55,218 bases of DNA, taken from contig NZ_POQU01000015.1 of assembly GCF_002938425.1 (NCBI RefSeq), positions 1 through 55,218 on the forward strand, written 5' to 3'. Each line of letters begins with the position of its first letter. The stretch's first letter is position 1. A model generated the notes under the pieces. It had not been told where the DNA came from. It saw only the letters and a program-made list of their open reading frames with translations, and searched no databases. Both the position numbers and the translations under genes were made by a program. Shown here in pieces: positions 17,296 to 25,584 of the stretch. The stretch is from Blastococcus atacamensis. Lineage in GTDB: Bacteria > Actinomycetota > Actinomycetes > Mycobacteriales > Geodermatophilaceae.

Positions 17296-18003
17296 TCAGC
17301 GGCTGGTCGGCGGCTCGTCGCCCCGGCGGGACAGTGGCACCCGCTCGACGACGGCCGCGACCGTGGCCAGGCTCTTGCTCACCGCGCGTCCGGCCGGGAC
17401 GAACCGCTCGGGGGCGCGCCGGACGCCCGCGTCGACCAGGTCGCGGGTGCGGTCGATCAGCGAGAGCGGCAGTCCCGAGAGGGCGTTGCCCGGCGGACGG
17501 CGCGACACCGTCGGGTGCGGCCGGGTGGGCGAGATGCGCGCCATGAGCGCCCAGCGGCGGCCCAGTGCCCGGAGCTCCTCCAGGCTCAGCGCCTCCTGCA
17601 GCTTCGGGAAGAGGACGTCCTCCTCGTCGCGCACGTCCTCGCGGAGCACCTCGACCAGCCGGCGCAGCCGAGCCGGTCGCTCCGGGGAGTCCAGCCCGTC
17701 CCGCTCCAGGGCGCTGACGAGCTCGTTGACCTCCTGGTGCTCCTTCTCGATCTGCAAGGTCAGCGCGTCGCCGTCGGGCAGCACGCGCCGGATCACCGGC
17801 CACAGCACCGTCTCCTCGGCGAAGGCGTGGCTGAACACCAGCCGGTCGATGCGGTTGAGCACCTCCTCCTGCGCGGTGCCGGTGCTCCCGTCCAGCTCCT
17901 GGAGCAACTGGTCGAGCTGGACGTGGTCGCGGCGCTGGCGGGCCAGCACGCTGCCGGGACCGCCGAGCTCCTCGACGGTCTGGTCGGCGATGGATCGGGT
18001 CAC
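17296..18003 (-). CDS. Hemerythrin HHE domain protein
   Basis: This 235-residue cytoplasmic protein carries a di-iron hemerythrin-like four-helix bundle. Candidate ligands appear in order: H in RDHVQLDQLL, HAFAEETVLWP, EKEHQEVNEL and RDEEDVLFPKL. The C-terminal ~80 residues are a separate basic extension. Such proteins bind oxygen, NO or act in iron/redox stress; which applies here is not clear. The GTG at 18003 is chosen for the GGAGG seven bases upstream. It is divergent from the acyl-CoA dehydrogenase at 18101. Confidence 0.88.
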   Translation of the reverse strand: MTRSIADQTVEELGGPGSVLARQRRDHVQLDQLLQELDGSTGTAQEEVLNRIDRLVFSHAFAEETVLWPVIRRVLPDGDALTLQIEKEHQEVNELVSALERDGLDSPERPARLRRLVEVLREDVRDEEDVLFPKLQEALSLEELRALGRRWALMARISPTRPHPTVSRRPPGNALSGLPLSLIDRTRDLVDAGVRRAPERFVPAGRAVSKSLATVAAVVERVPLSRRGDEPPTSR

Positions 18004-18100
18004 GGGGACGCCTCCTGGCTCTCGGGTCTGCCTCCTCCGTGCCCGCTCGCCCGCCCGCGCATGCCCGGTTGCCGCCGCATCCGCCGGGTAGGTGGCTGCG

Positions 18101-19282
18101 ATGACCGACCGCTCGACGATCACCTCCGACTTCTACGACCTCGAGGCCCTCCTCGACGACGACGAGCGGGCCCTGCTGCACCGGGTGCGCTCGTTCATGG
18201 ACGAGCAGGTGGAGCCGGTGATCAACGAGTACTGGACGCGTGGCGAGTTCCCGCGCCAGCTGATCCCCGCGATGGCGGAGCTCGGCATCGCCGGCAACCC
18301 CTACCGCGGCTACGGCTGTCCCGGCAGGTCCCAGCTGGTCGACGGGATGATCGCCATGGAGCTGTCCAAGGGCGACCCGTCGATCTCGACCTTCATGGGC
18401 GTGCACGGCGGGCTCGCCATGGGGTCGATCTACCTGTGCGGCTCCGAGGAGCAGAGGGAGCGCTGGCTGCCGGCGATGGCGCGCATGGAGCTGATCGGCG
18501 CCTTCGGCCTCACCGAGCCCGAGCACGGCTCCGACGTCGCCAAGGGTCTGCAGACCACCTGCCGCCGGGACGGCGACTCGTGGGTGCTCGACGGCGAGAA
18601 GAAGTGGATCGGCAACGCGAGCTTCGCCGACCTGACCATCATCTGGGCCCGCGACGTGGAGTCCGAGCGCGTGCTCGGGTTCGTCGTCGAGCAGGGCACG
18701 CCGGGCTTCACCACCGTCGACCTGAAGGACAAGATCGCGCTGCGGGCGGTGCAGAACGCGCACATCACGCTCGAGGGCGTCCGGGTGCCGGAGGAGAACC
18801 GGCTGCAGGAAGCGCACAGCTTCCGGGAGACGGCGAACGTGCTCCGCATGACCCGTGCCGGGGTGGCGTGGTCCGCGGTGGGCTGCTCGCGCGGTGCCTA
18901 TGAGCACGCGCTGCGGTACGCCATGGGCCGCCAGCAGTTCGGGCAGCCGATCGTGGAGTTCCAGCTCGTGCAGGACCTGCTGGTGCGGATGCTCGGCAAC
19001 ATCACCGCCTCGGCGGCCATGTGCGCCCGCCTCTCGCACCTGCAGGCGGTCGGTGAGATGACCGACGAGCAGGCGTCGCTGGCCAAGGCGTTCTGCACCA
19101 TGCGGATGCGGGAGACCGTCGGCTGGGCCCGCGAGCTCATGGGCGGCAACGGGATCCTGCTGGAGAACCACGTCGGCCGGTACGTGGCCGACGCCGAGGC
19201 GATCTACAGCTACGAGGGCACCCGCGAGGTGAACACCCTCATCGTGGGCCGCGGCGTGACGGGCGCCAGCGCCATCGTCTGA
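18101..19282 (+). CDS. Acyl-CoA dehydrogenase, glutaryl-CoA dehydrogenase type
   Basis: This 393-residue standard-length acyl-CoA dehydrogenase has FGLTEPEHGSDVAKGLQT (FAD/substrate strand), GEKKWIGNASFADLTIIWAR, MGRQQFGQPI and the C-terminal catalytic glutamate region YSYEGTREVNTLIVGRGVTG. The YEGT context with Ile/Val-GR is characteristic of glutaryl-CoA dehydrogenases, which oxidise and decarboxylate glutaryl-CoA to crotonyl-CoA in lysine and tryptophan breakdown. A GTG at 18092 would add three residues; the ATG is preferred. Confidence 0.88.
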   Translation: MTDRSTITSDFYDLEALLDDDERALLHRVRSFMDEQVEPVINEYWTRGEFPRQLIPAMAELGIAGNPYRGYGCPGRSQLVDGMIAMELSKGDPSISTFMGVHGGLAMGSIYLCGSEEQRERWLPAMARMELIGAFGLTEPEHGSDVAKGLQTTCRRDGDSWVLDGEKKWIGNASFADLTIIWARDVESERVLGFVVEQGTPGFTTVDLKDKIALRAVQNAHITLEGVRVPEENRLQEAHSFRETANVLRMTRAGVAWSAVGCSRGAYEHALRYAMGRQQFGQPIVEFQLVQDLLVRMLGNITASAAMCARLSHLQAVGEMTDEQASLAKAFCTMRMRETVGWARELMGGNGILLENHVGRYVADAEAIYSYEGTREVNTLIVGRGVTGASAIV

Positions 19283-19345
19283 GTGGGGCGGGCCGACACC
19301 GCCGACTTGCCCGGGGCGAGCGCGCGGCCGCTCTAGGGTGCCGGC

Positions 19346-19672
19346 GTGCTGATGGCGATCGGTGTGGTGACGGGACTGCTCGCGGGTCTCTGGTCGACGT
19401 CCTTCTGGGGCCTGCGCAAGGCCGACCGGATCCTCCCGGAACTGCTCGTCGTCGTTCTCGCACTCCTCCCGGTCGCCTTCGCCTGGGGGCCCGAACTGTT
19501 CGGGTGGCCGTCGCCGGGGTCGATCGCCGAGTCCACCGGGGCGGTGACCGACCGCGCCGGCCACTGGCTGCTCGTGACGATCGAGTTCGGAACTGCGGCG
19601 GCCGTCGTGGCGGTGCTCCTGCGGACGGGCGTGCCCCGGCGGCTGGAGAGGTGGTCGCGCGAGCCCGAGTGA
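19346..19672 (+). CDS. Small membrane protein of unknown function
   Basis: This 108-residue protein has three hydrophobic stretches (IGVVTGLLAGLW, ELLVVVLALLPVAFAW and WLLVTIEFGTAAAVVAVLL) and a basic tail, so it probably spans the membrane two or three times. The GTG start lies exactly six bases after TAGGGT (19334-19339), the geometry of an actinobacterial leaderless promoter. No family is recognised. Confidence 0.6.
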   Translation: MLMAIGVVTGLLAGLWSTSFWGLRKADRILPELLVVVLALLPVAFAWGPELFGWPSPGSIAESTGAVTDRAGHWLLVTIEFGTAAAVVAVLLRTGVPRRLERWSREPE

Positions 19673-19831
19673 CGCGATCCGGCCCGGAGCCGGGACGCGC
19701 CTGGAGGAGCGGCCGCCTCGCCGACGGCCTGCCGGTCCTCCGCCCCTGTGGTTGAGTGGTAGGGGTCACATCCGCGCCTCTCGGGACGGCATTCCGGCTC
19801 CCCTGCAGGCGGCGCGCGGAAAGGAACCACC

Positions 19832-21595
19832 ATGGCCCAGCCCGCCACCGAACCCGCGCAGAACGCCTCCGCTCCCCCGCGGGAGCGGCCCGAGGCCGTC
19901 CCCAGCACCGGCACGCCCGAGGCGGCCGCCGAGGCCGCGACCGGCCTGGACATGGTGCTGGTCGACGCGGCCCGAGGGCCGCTGCGCCGGCTCGTCCCGC
20001 CGGCCGGGACGGCGCTGCGCTTCGGGTCCTCGCTGGCCCGCAGGCCCGGGACGGTGGCGCGCCGGGCCGGCGAGCTGGCCGGCGAGCTCGGCCGGATCAC
20101 CACCGGCCGCTCGGAGCTCGCCCCGGGGAAGAAGGACAAGCGCTTCGCCGACCCGGCATGGAGCGGCAACCCGCTGCTCAAGCGCGCCATGCAGCTGCAC
20201 CTGGCGACCGCCCGCACCGCGTGGGAGCTGATCGAGGACGCCGACCTCGACTGGCAGGACGACGAGCGGATCCGGTTCACCGCGACGAACCTCGTCGACG
20301 CGCTGGCCCCCAGCAACGTCCCGTTCCTCAACCCGCTGGCGCTGAAGGCGACGATCGACACCGGCGGCCGCAACGTCGTCGAGGGCGTGCGCCGGCTGGT
20401 GTCGGACCTGACCGCGCCGCCGCGCGTGCCCTCGATGGTCGAGCCGGATGCGTTCACGGTCGGCGAGGACCTCGCGGTGTCGCCCGGCGCGGTCGTCTTC
20501 CGGACGCCGGTCTTCGAGCTCATCCAGTACCGGCCGACGACGGAGAAGATCCGCTCGCTGCCGCTGGTGATGGTGCCGCCGACGATCAACAAGTACTACA
20601 TCACCGACCTGGCGCCGGGCCGCAGCATCGTCGAGCACTACGTGGCCGCCGGCCAGCAGGTCTTCATGATCTCGTGGCGCAACCCCGACGAGCGGCACGC
20701 CGACTGGGACCTCGACACCTACGGCCAGGCCCTGCTCGACGCCATGGACGTCGTGGAGCGGATCACCGGGCAGGAGCAGGTCGCCGTCCAGGCGTTCTGC
20801 TCCGGCGGGATCATCACCGCGATGGTGCTGGCCCACCTCGCCGCCATCGGCCGGCAGGGCCGGGTGCGGGCGGCCAGCTTCGCCGTCACGGTGCTGGACT
20901 GGTCGAAGGCGGGCACGGTCTCGGCGCTGATGGACCCCGAGGCGGTGGAGGCGGCGACCGAGCGGTCCCGCAAGAAGGGCTACCTGGACGGCGCCCAGTT
21001 GGCCGAGGTCTTCGCGTGGCTGCGGCCCAACGACCTGATCTGGAACTACTGGGTCAACAACTACCTGCAGGGCAAGCCGCCGCCGAACTTCGACATCCTG
21101 TTCTGGAACGCCGACACGACCCGCATGTCGGCCGGCCTGCATCGCGACTTCATCGACGTCGCCGTCCGCAACGCCCTGACCGAGCCGGGCGAGGTGTCGA
21201 TGCTGGGCTCGCCGGTGGACCTCTCCGCCGTGACGGTCGACACCTACGCCACCGCCGGGGTCGCCGATCACCTGTGCCCGTGGCAGGCCTGCTACCGCAC
21301 CACCCAGCTGCTGGGCGGCGAGAGCCGGTTCGTGCTCTCGACCAGCGGCCACATCGCCTCGCTGGTGAACCCGCCGGGCAACCCGAAGTCGACGTTCCAG
21401 GTGGCGGAGTCCACCCCGCCGGACCCGAACGCGTGGATGGAGGCCGCCGAGACGGTCAAGGGATCCTGGTGGCCGGACTTCATGACCTGGCTCGGGGACC
21501 GCTCCGGCGAGGAGATCGATGCGCCGACCGAGCTGGGTGGGAACGGGCTGGACGTGCTGGCCGAGGCGCCGGGGACCTATGTCTTCGACAAGTAG
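19832..21595 (+). CDS. phaC: Polyhydroxyalkanoate synthase (PhaC)
   Basis: This 587-residue PHA polymerase of the alpha/beta-hydrolase fold has the nucleophile Cys323 in AFCSGG, Asp479 in VADHLCPW and His507 in STSGHIASLVNPPGNPK. The middle part VPPTINKYYITDLAPGRSIVEHY is typical of class I/II enzymes. It polymerises hydroxyacyl-CoA into storage granules. The lipase-like box starts with Ala where Gly is usual. The ATG follows an aaaggaa ribosome site. The next gene overlaps its 3' end and is a PHA depolymerase. Confidence 0.92.
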   Translation: MAQPATEPAQNASAPPRERPEAVPSTGTPEAAAEAATGLDMVLVDAARGPLRRLVPPAGTALRFGSSLARRPGTVARRAGELAGELGRITTGRSELAPGKKDKRFADPAWSGNPLLKRAMQLHLATARTAWELIEDADLDWQDDERIRFTATNLVDALAPSNVPFLNPLALKATIDTGGRNVVEGVRRLVSDLTAPPRVPSMVEPDAFTVGEDLAVSPGAVVFRTPVFELIQYRPTTEKIRSLPLVMVPPTINKYYITDLAPGRSIVEHYVAAGQQVFMISWRNPDERHADWDLDTYGQALLDAMDVVERITGQEQVAVQAFCSGGIITAMVLAHLAAIGRQGRVRAASFAVTVLDWSKAGTVSALMDPEAVEAATERSRKKGYLDGAQLAEVFAWLRPNDLIWNYWVNNYLQGKPPPNFDILFWNADTTRMSAGLHRDFIDVAVRNALTEPGEVSMLGSPVDLSAVTVDTYATAGVADHLCPWQACYRTTQLLGGESRFVLSTSGHIASLVNPPGNPKSTFQVAESTPPDPNAWMEAAETVKGSWWPDFMTWLGDRSGEEIDAPTELGGNGLDVLAEAPGTYVFDK

Positions 21596-22403
21596 CCCGG
21601 ACGTCGTCAGGAGCCTCACCGTCGGCGGCCGGACGATCCGGGTGGCGGTGCGGCAGGGCACCGACGAGGACGTGCCCCCGCTGCTGCTCATGAACGGGAT
21701 CGGCGCGAGCCTCGAGGTCCTGCAACCGCTGGTCGACGCCCTGGACGCCCGGCGCACCGTCGTCCGGTTCGACGTCCCCGGAGTAGGTGGCTCGCCGCGG
21801 CCCGTCGTCCCCTACGTGCTGTCCACGCTGACCCCGGTGGTCGCCGGCGTGCTGAGCAAGCTGGGACACGACGAACCGGTCGACGTGCTCGGCCTGTCGT
21901 GGGGCGGCGGGCTGGCCCAGCACTTCGCGGTGCAGCACCGACGCCGCTGCCGCCGACTGGTGCTGGCCGCGACGGCGACCGGCTCGCTGATGGTCCCGGC
22001 GCACCCGCGGGTCCTCGCCCGCATGCTCACACCCCGCCGGCACCGCGACCCGGCCTATGCGCGGCAGATCGCCGGCGACATCTACGGCGGCACGATGCGC
22101 ACCGAGCCCGATCGGGCGGCTGCCGCACTGCACGCCAACACCCGCGTCGGCCCGAAGCGGGGCTACTACTACCAGCTGGCGTCCAGCGCAGGGTGGAGCT
22201 CGCTGCCCTTCCTGCGGTTGATCCGGCAGCCCACGCTGGTCATCGCCGGCGACGACGACCCCATCATCCCGGTGGTCAACGCCCGCGTGATGGCCCGTCT
22301 GCTCCCCCAGGGACGGCTGCACGTCTACCGCGGTGGCCACATCGCCCTCATCACCGAGGCGCAGGAACTGGCTCCGGTGATCGAGCGGTTCCTCGACGAG
22401 TGA
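21579..22403 (+). CDS. phaZ: Intracellular PHA depolymerase, Pseudomonas PhaZ type
   Basis: This 274-residue alpha/beta hydrolase has NGIGASLEVLQPLVDAL, FDVPGVGGSPRPVVPY, the nucleophile elbow GLSWGGGLAQHF, DIYGGTMR, QPTLVIAGDDDPIIPVVNAR and GGHIALIT with the catalytic His. This order matches the intracellular medium-chain-length PHA depolymerases of pseudomonads. It overlaps phaC by 17 bases in another frame, so synthesis and mobilisation of the polymer are translationally linked. The ATG at 21579 gives the natural N-terminus. Confidence 0.85.
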   Translation: MSSTSSPDVVRSLTVGGRTIRVAVRQGTDEDVPPLLLMNGIGASLEVLQPLVDALDARRTVVRFDVPGVGGSPRPVVPYVLSTLTPVVAGVLSKLGHDEPVDVLGLSWGGGLAQHFAVQHRRRCRRLVLAATATGSLMVPAHPRVLARMLTPRRHRDPAYARQIAGDIYGGTMRTEPDRAAAALHANTRVGPKRGYYYQLASSAGWSSLPFLRLIRQPTLVIAGDDDPIIPVVNARVMARLLPQGRLHVYRGGHIALITEAQELAPVIERFLDE

Positions 22404-22410
22404 GCGCCGG

Positions 22411-23250
22411 TCAGCCGCTCCCGGTGACCAGGTGCCCGCCGGCCGGGCCGTACGGCTGGACGGTGAAGCCCATCCGCTCCAGGACGGTGACGACGGCGGC
22501 GGTCATCGCCTGCTGCACAGCGTCGCCGGCCTCCGCGCCGCGCACCTGCTGGACGCTCATCCGGTCGTGCTGCCGCCAGGCGACGAGCAGGCCGCCGGCC
22601 TCGGGCCGCGGAGAGAGGCAGGCACCGCCGGTCCCGCGTCCCTCGCCGGTGTGCCCGTCGCAGTCGTGCAGCGGCAGCCCGGCCTCCAGCAGCGCCGCGG
22701 TGACGTCGACGGCGAGCGTCGTCAGGGCGTCGTCGTCGCTGATGAGCTCGGTCCACTCCTCCGGCAGCCGGTCCAGCTGGTGGCCGAGCTCGTCCAGCCA
22801 GACGCGCTCCTGTGGCGACTGCCGGGGGACCACGCCGCCGTCCTCGCGCTGGGCGCCGTAGACCGATCGCGCGCTCTCCGGGAGGCCGAGGGCGAACGCC
22901 GCCCAGTCGGCGTCGATGACGTCGGAGAACGGGCCGGCGAGCGGTGCACCGGGACCGTCCACCAGCCACCAGCCGGTTGCCATCGGGGCCACCGTCGCCA
23001 GCCGGGCAGAAGGGTGCGTGCCCACGGCGACCGGCGTCGGCACCGCCGCGACCTGGGTGGCACCGGAGCCGCCGGCGGGGACCTGCGCGGTCGGCGGGAC
23101 CGCCGCGGCGGCCGGCGCCGACTTCTGCCGCTGCGCCTGCACGCCGTTGCGCTCGAACTCGTAGCGGGCGGTGGAGCTGGTGCCCAACGCGACGACGAGT
23201 CCGACGCTGCTCAGCAACGAGACCGCCAGCCAGATCAGCTCACCAGGCAC
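22411..23250 (-). CDS. Membrane-anchored protein with GTSSTARYE motif
   Basis: This 279-residue protein has one N-terminal transmembrane helix (LIWLAVSLLSSVGLVVAL) followed at once by GTSSTARYEFERNG, an Ala/Pro/Val-rich linker and a ~180-residue C-terminal domain with paired cysteines (LHDCDGHTG and GGACLS). The GTG at 23250 has GAGGAG about seven bases upstream. The juxtamembrane segment matches the small protein at 14232-14402. The function is unknown; the layout suggests a membrane-tethered soluble domain. Confidence 0.7.
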   Translation of the reverse strand: MPGELIWLAVSLLSSVGLVVALGTSSTARYEFERNGVQAQRQKSAPAAAAVPPTAQVPAGGSGATQVAAVPTPVAVGTHPSARLATVAPMATGWWLVDGPGAPLAGPFSDVIDADWAAFALGLPESARSVYGAQREDGGVVPRQSPQERVWLDELGHQLDRLPEEWTELISDDDALTTLAVDVTAALLEAGLPLHDCDGHTGEGRGTGGACLSPRPEAGGLLVAWRQHDRMSVQQVRGAEAGDAVQQAMTAAVVTVLERMGFTVQPYGPAGGHLVTGSG

Positions 23251-23449
23251 GCCAGGCTCCTCGCGGCCCCTCGCCCCAGGCAGCCGCCCGCTGAGCCCAG
23301 GTCTGCGCACGCGCCGCGAAGCCCGGACCGGCCGACGGGGCCGGCGTCGGCAACTCGTACGTCATGAGGTCCAGAACCAGGGCCAATCCGTCGTCGGGGC
23401 GTCCCGCAGTGGGGACAGGGGTGGAAACCGGAAGGCCGGGCGCGTTCAC
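23240..23449 (-). CDS. Small hypothetical protein coupled to the membrane-anchored gene
   Basis: This 69-residue protein starts at a GTG with GAGGAG about seven bases upstream. It carries VNAPGLPVSTPVPTAGRPDD, a short hydrophobic patch (GLALVLDLMTYEL) and a Trp/Arg-rich end (AQTWAQRAAAWGEGPRGAW). Its stop overlaps the start region of the next gene by 11 bases, so the two are probably translated together. The frame remains open far upstream, but that sequence lacks coding character. The function is unknown. Confidence 0.5.
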   Translation of the reverse strand: MNAPGLPVSTPVPTAGRPDDGLALVLDLMTYELPTPAPSAGPGFAARAQTWAQRAAAWGEGPRGAWRAW

Positions 23450-23887
23450 GGAAGAGCTCCTCTGGGTCGTGCTCCGCGGCTGGGGAAGCGCCGCGGACAA
23501 CCCGAAGGCTAGGGATTCGAGGGGTTCCCGAGAGCCTTTCCGGGACACCTCGAGGTCGCCCCGTTTCCCATTCGTTGCGCAGGGCCGCGCAACCGGTCGA
23601 CGACCCGTTCTCCGGCCCGACGCCTTGTCGACAAGTCCCTGGATTTGCAGCGTGGAAGCCGGGATTCCGGGATCGGTCATCCCGGTCGGATGCGGAACAC
23701 TCCGGCGTGTCGGAGGGGGCGGGCGGATTCGCGATCCCGCCGTCCCTTCCTCCATCGGCACCCCTCCGCGCACCCGGCACCGGCGAACCGCCCTGGAGTG
23801 GTGCTCGGGCAGGAAGGGGATCGAGTCGCGCCTGAGGTCGAGGGCGATCCCTCCCGGGAGACCCATCACCGTGACCGGCAGAACCGC
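23450..23887. other. Non-coding stretch, no gene recognised
   Basis: About 440 bases between two minus-strand genes show no convincing gene. It contains a 12-bp palindrome cttgtcgacaag (23624-23635) and several short ccggga/tcccgg inverted repeats, and must hold the promoter of the 23449 gene. No riboswitch family was recognised. Confidence 0.5.
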
Positions 23888-24817
23888 TCAGTCGGCCCAC
23901 TCGGGTGCCGGCCCGGTGCCCAGCCGCCACCGGGCCGCCCGCTCGGACGGGCTCGACGGGCCGAGCGCCAGGCTCATCGCGCGCAACTGCAGCCGGGTCA
24001 CCGCCAGCTGCCCCCGGTCCGCCAGCGCGTTCCCCGACCGGCCGGGCACGCCGGCGAGCGGGGCGATGGTCGGGGAGACCAGTCGCGCGGCGGCGGAGGA
24101 GAAGCCGGAGTAGACGACCCGTTCGGGTGCGCTCAGACCGGGCGGTGCGGAGAGGAAGGCCAGCAGGTCCTCCGGCACCGGCTCCAGGAGCGGGGCGTAC
24201 GCGGCCAGCGCATCGGCCAGTTCTGCTCGTGTGGCGGGCAGGTCGGTGGCACCCAGCGCTGCGGCGCTGCGGGCCCACTGCCGAACGTAGGCATCGCCCC
24301 ACCGGGGACCGAACCGGCCCATGTCCCGGCCGACCGCCGTCTGCGCGGCCAGGAACACGTCGGTGAAGGCCAGGTGCACCCAGCGCAGGAGGTCCGGGTC
24401 GCCGGCGGAGTAGGGCCGGCCGTCGTCGGCGGTCCCGCGCACGGTGCGGTGCATGGCGCGGACGCGGGCCGATTCCCGCTCCGCCAGTTCGGCGGAGCCG
24501 AACGTGCTCACCACCAGCCAGCGGGCGGTGCCGGCCAGCCGCTTCCACGGGTCCTCGCGGTAGGCCGAGTGCCGCTGCACCCCGACCAGCGCCAGCGGGT
24601 GCGCACCCTGCCCGAGGAGTGCGGCGACGCCTCCGACGAGCGTGGAGAGGTCACCGTGCACCCGCCAGACGACCCCGTCGGGGTCGAACCAGCCCGGTCC
24701 ACTGCCCACCCGGGCGATGTCGCGCACCCAGGCGGGGGCGCCGGTCGGGTCCCCGGACACGCGGGCGCGGAACATGGCCCGGGTGCGCACGGCGAGGTCG
24801 CTGAGCAGGAAGGTCAC
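23888..24817 (-). CDS. DUF2236 / MpaB-family oxygenase
   Basis: This 309-residue protein is of the DUF2236 (MpaB, latex-clearing-protein-related) family. The family signature MHRTVRGTADDGRPYSAGDP is present, followed by LLRWVHLAFTDVFL, and the early GDLSTLVGGVAALLGQGAHPLA block matches the heme-pocket helix region. Members are b-type heme oxygenases acting on mycophenolate prenyl chains or rubber; most actinobacterial copies have unknown substrates. It is encoded alone. Confidence 0.85.
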   Translation of the reverse strand: MTFLLSDLAVRTRAMFRARVSGDPTGAPAWVRDIARVGSGPGWFDPDGVVWRVHGDLSTLVGGVAALLGQGAHPLALVGVQRHSAYREDPWKRLAGTARWLVVSTFGSAELAERESARVRAMHRTVRGTADDGRPYSAGDPDLLRWVHLAFTDVFLAAQTAVGRDMGRFGPRWGDAYVRQWARSAAALGATDLPATRAELADALAAYAPLLEPVPEDLLAFLSAPPGLSAPERVVYSGFSSAAARLVSPTIAPLAGVPGRSGNALADRGQLAVTRLQLRAMSLALGPSSPSERAARWRLGTGPAPEWAD

Positions 24818-24872
24818 GGGATCGCCGGCCCGGCGGGCGCGCAGAGGGGGGTCACTCGGCAGGACGGCACGA

Positions 24873-25013
24873 TCACGACTTCTTCTTGCCGCCCTTCCTG
24901 CCCAGTTCGCTGTGGGCGGCCGAGCTCGTGCGCGGGTTCTTGTTGCCCTCCTTCTTCGCCTTGCCGTTCCCCTTCTTGGCCGTGTCGCTGCCCTTGCCGC
25001 TCTTCTCTGCCAT
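24873..25013 (-). CDS. Small lysine-rich basic protein
   Basis: This 46-residue protein begins MAEKSGKGSDTAKKGNGKAK and ends SELGRKGGKKKS. It is very basic and lacks hydrophobic segments, so it could bind nucleic acid or be a disordered stress protein. The ATG at 25013 has a GGAGG six bases upstream, which supports translation. It is the last chromosomal gene before the tRNA-Lys integration site. Confidence 0.65.
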   Translation of the reverse strand: MAEKSGKGSDTAKKGNGKAKKEGNKNPRTSSAAHSELGRKGGKKKS

Positions 25014-25177
25014 GCCGCCTCCAGCCGAGCACACCGTCCCGGTCCGGACGCCGGATCGCAGCCCTACCCGTGGCTCACCGAGAGACCCGACGGCCGCGCT
25101 GCGGGCCCCCGTCGTGACGGTCGAGATGCGAGCGGCGCCGCCCCGCCCGGCGCAGGAGCTGGCCGCGCTCGGAAGCG

Positions 25178-25226
25178 CGGTGGGCCCCGTGGGGATCGAA
25201 CCCACAACCCGCGGATTAAAAGTCCG
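25178..25226. repeat. attL: 49-bp direct repeat with the 3' half of tRNA-Lys
   Basis: These 49 bases are identical to 42168-42216 and contain, on the minus strand, tRNA-Lys sequence from the anticodon arm to the 3' end. The 5' half of the tRNA is missing here, so this is the tRNA fragment left at the far end of an integrated element. Confidence 0.93.
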
Positions 25227-25330
25227 GACGGGAGCGTCTCGGGCGGTGCCGTCTGATCCTGAATGCGCTGCTCAGCTCCACAGTCCATGTCATCCACCAA
25301 CTGGGCGTGACGGCGACTCCCGCGCAGTCT

Positions 25331-25350
25331 GCGACCACAGCGAGACCACA
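25331..25350. promoter_or_regulatory. Candidate integrase arm-type sites, left end
   Basis: gcgaccaca (25331-25339) and gagaccaca (25342-25350) are nine-base near-identical direct repeats with an 11-bp period, about 105 bp inside the left repeat. The same pair with the same period and orientation occurs at 42092-42111 near the right end, as expected for arm-type binding sites of a tyrosine integrase. Confidence 0.55.
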
Positions 25351-25545
25351 GTCCCGGGCCGCGCACGCCGGCCGTGCCACGGGCGCGTCTCTGTGGTGCT
25401 ACGGAACAAGGCGCATCGACCAGCGGACCCACCAAGTCCCCCGCAGTGTCGCAACGTCCGTTGAGCTAACTGGCCGGCCCGCGGTCGCCAACGCCACTGC
25501 GCGGGCGCCCTCCACGGCCGCTCCTGCGACCAGCACCGTCACGGC

Positions 25546-25584
25546 TAGACTGAAGCTGTGCCCCCGCTTCCCGCCGCGCCTTGA
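25546..25584 (+). promoter_or_regulatory. Leaderless promoter and 8-codon leader peptide of the nucleosidase operon
   Basis: TAGACT (25546-25551) lies exactly six bases before GTG 25558, the spacing of leaderless actinobacterial promoters. That GTG opens an eight-residue frame (MPPLPAAP) whose TGA (25582-25584) overlaps the TTG start of the nucleosidase (TTGA). The peptide may couple or regulate translation. Alternatively, a one-base sequence error hides a longer leaderless gene. Confidence 0.45.

Noticed and set aside
23450-23887. Possible riboswitch in the 440-bp intergenic region
   Set aside because: Several short inverted repeats are present, but no conserved core of a known class could be matched.
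23364-25117. Long plus-strand frames over the DUF2236 gene and the upstream intergenic region
   Set aside because: Arg/Gly/Pro-rich translation, no start signal, and antisense to a recognised family.
25178-25226. Second tRNA-Lys gene at the left end of the element
   Set aside because: Only the 3' half is present (no acceptor 5' strand or D arm); it is an attachment-site fragment, not a functional tRNA.
24642-25256. Plus-strand frame ending RGDRTHNPRIKSPDGSVSGGAV
   Set aside because: Not a gene in the integrated state; its end is the antisense of the tRNA fragment in attL and is relevant only as the integrase tail after excision.
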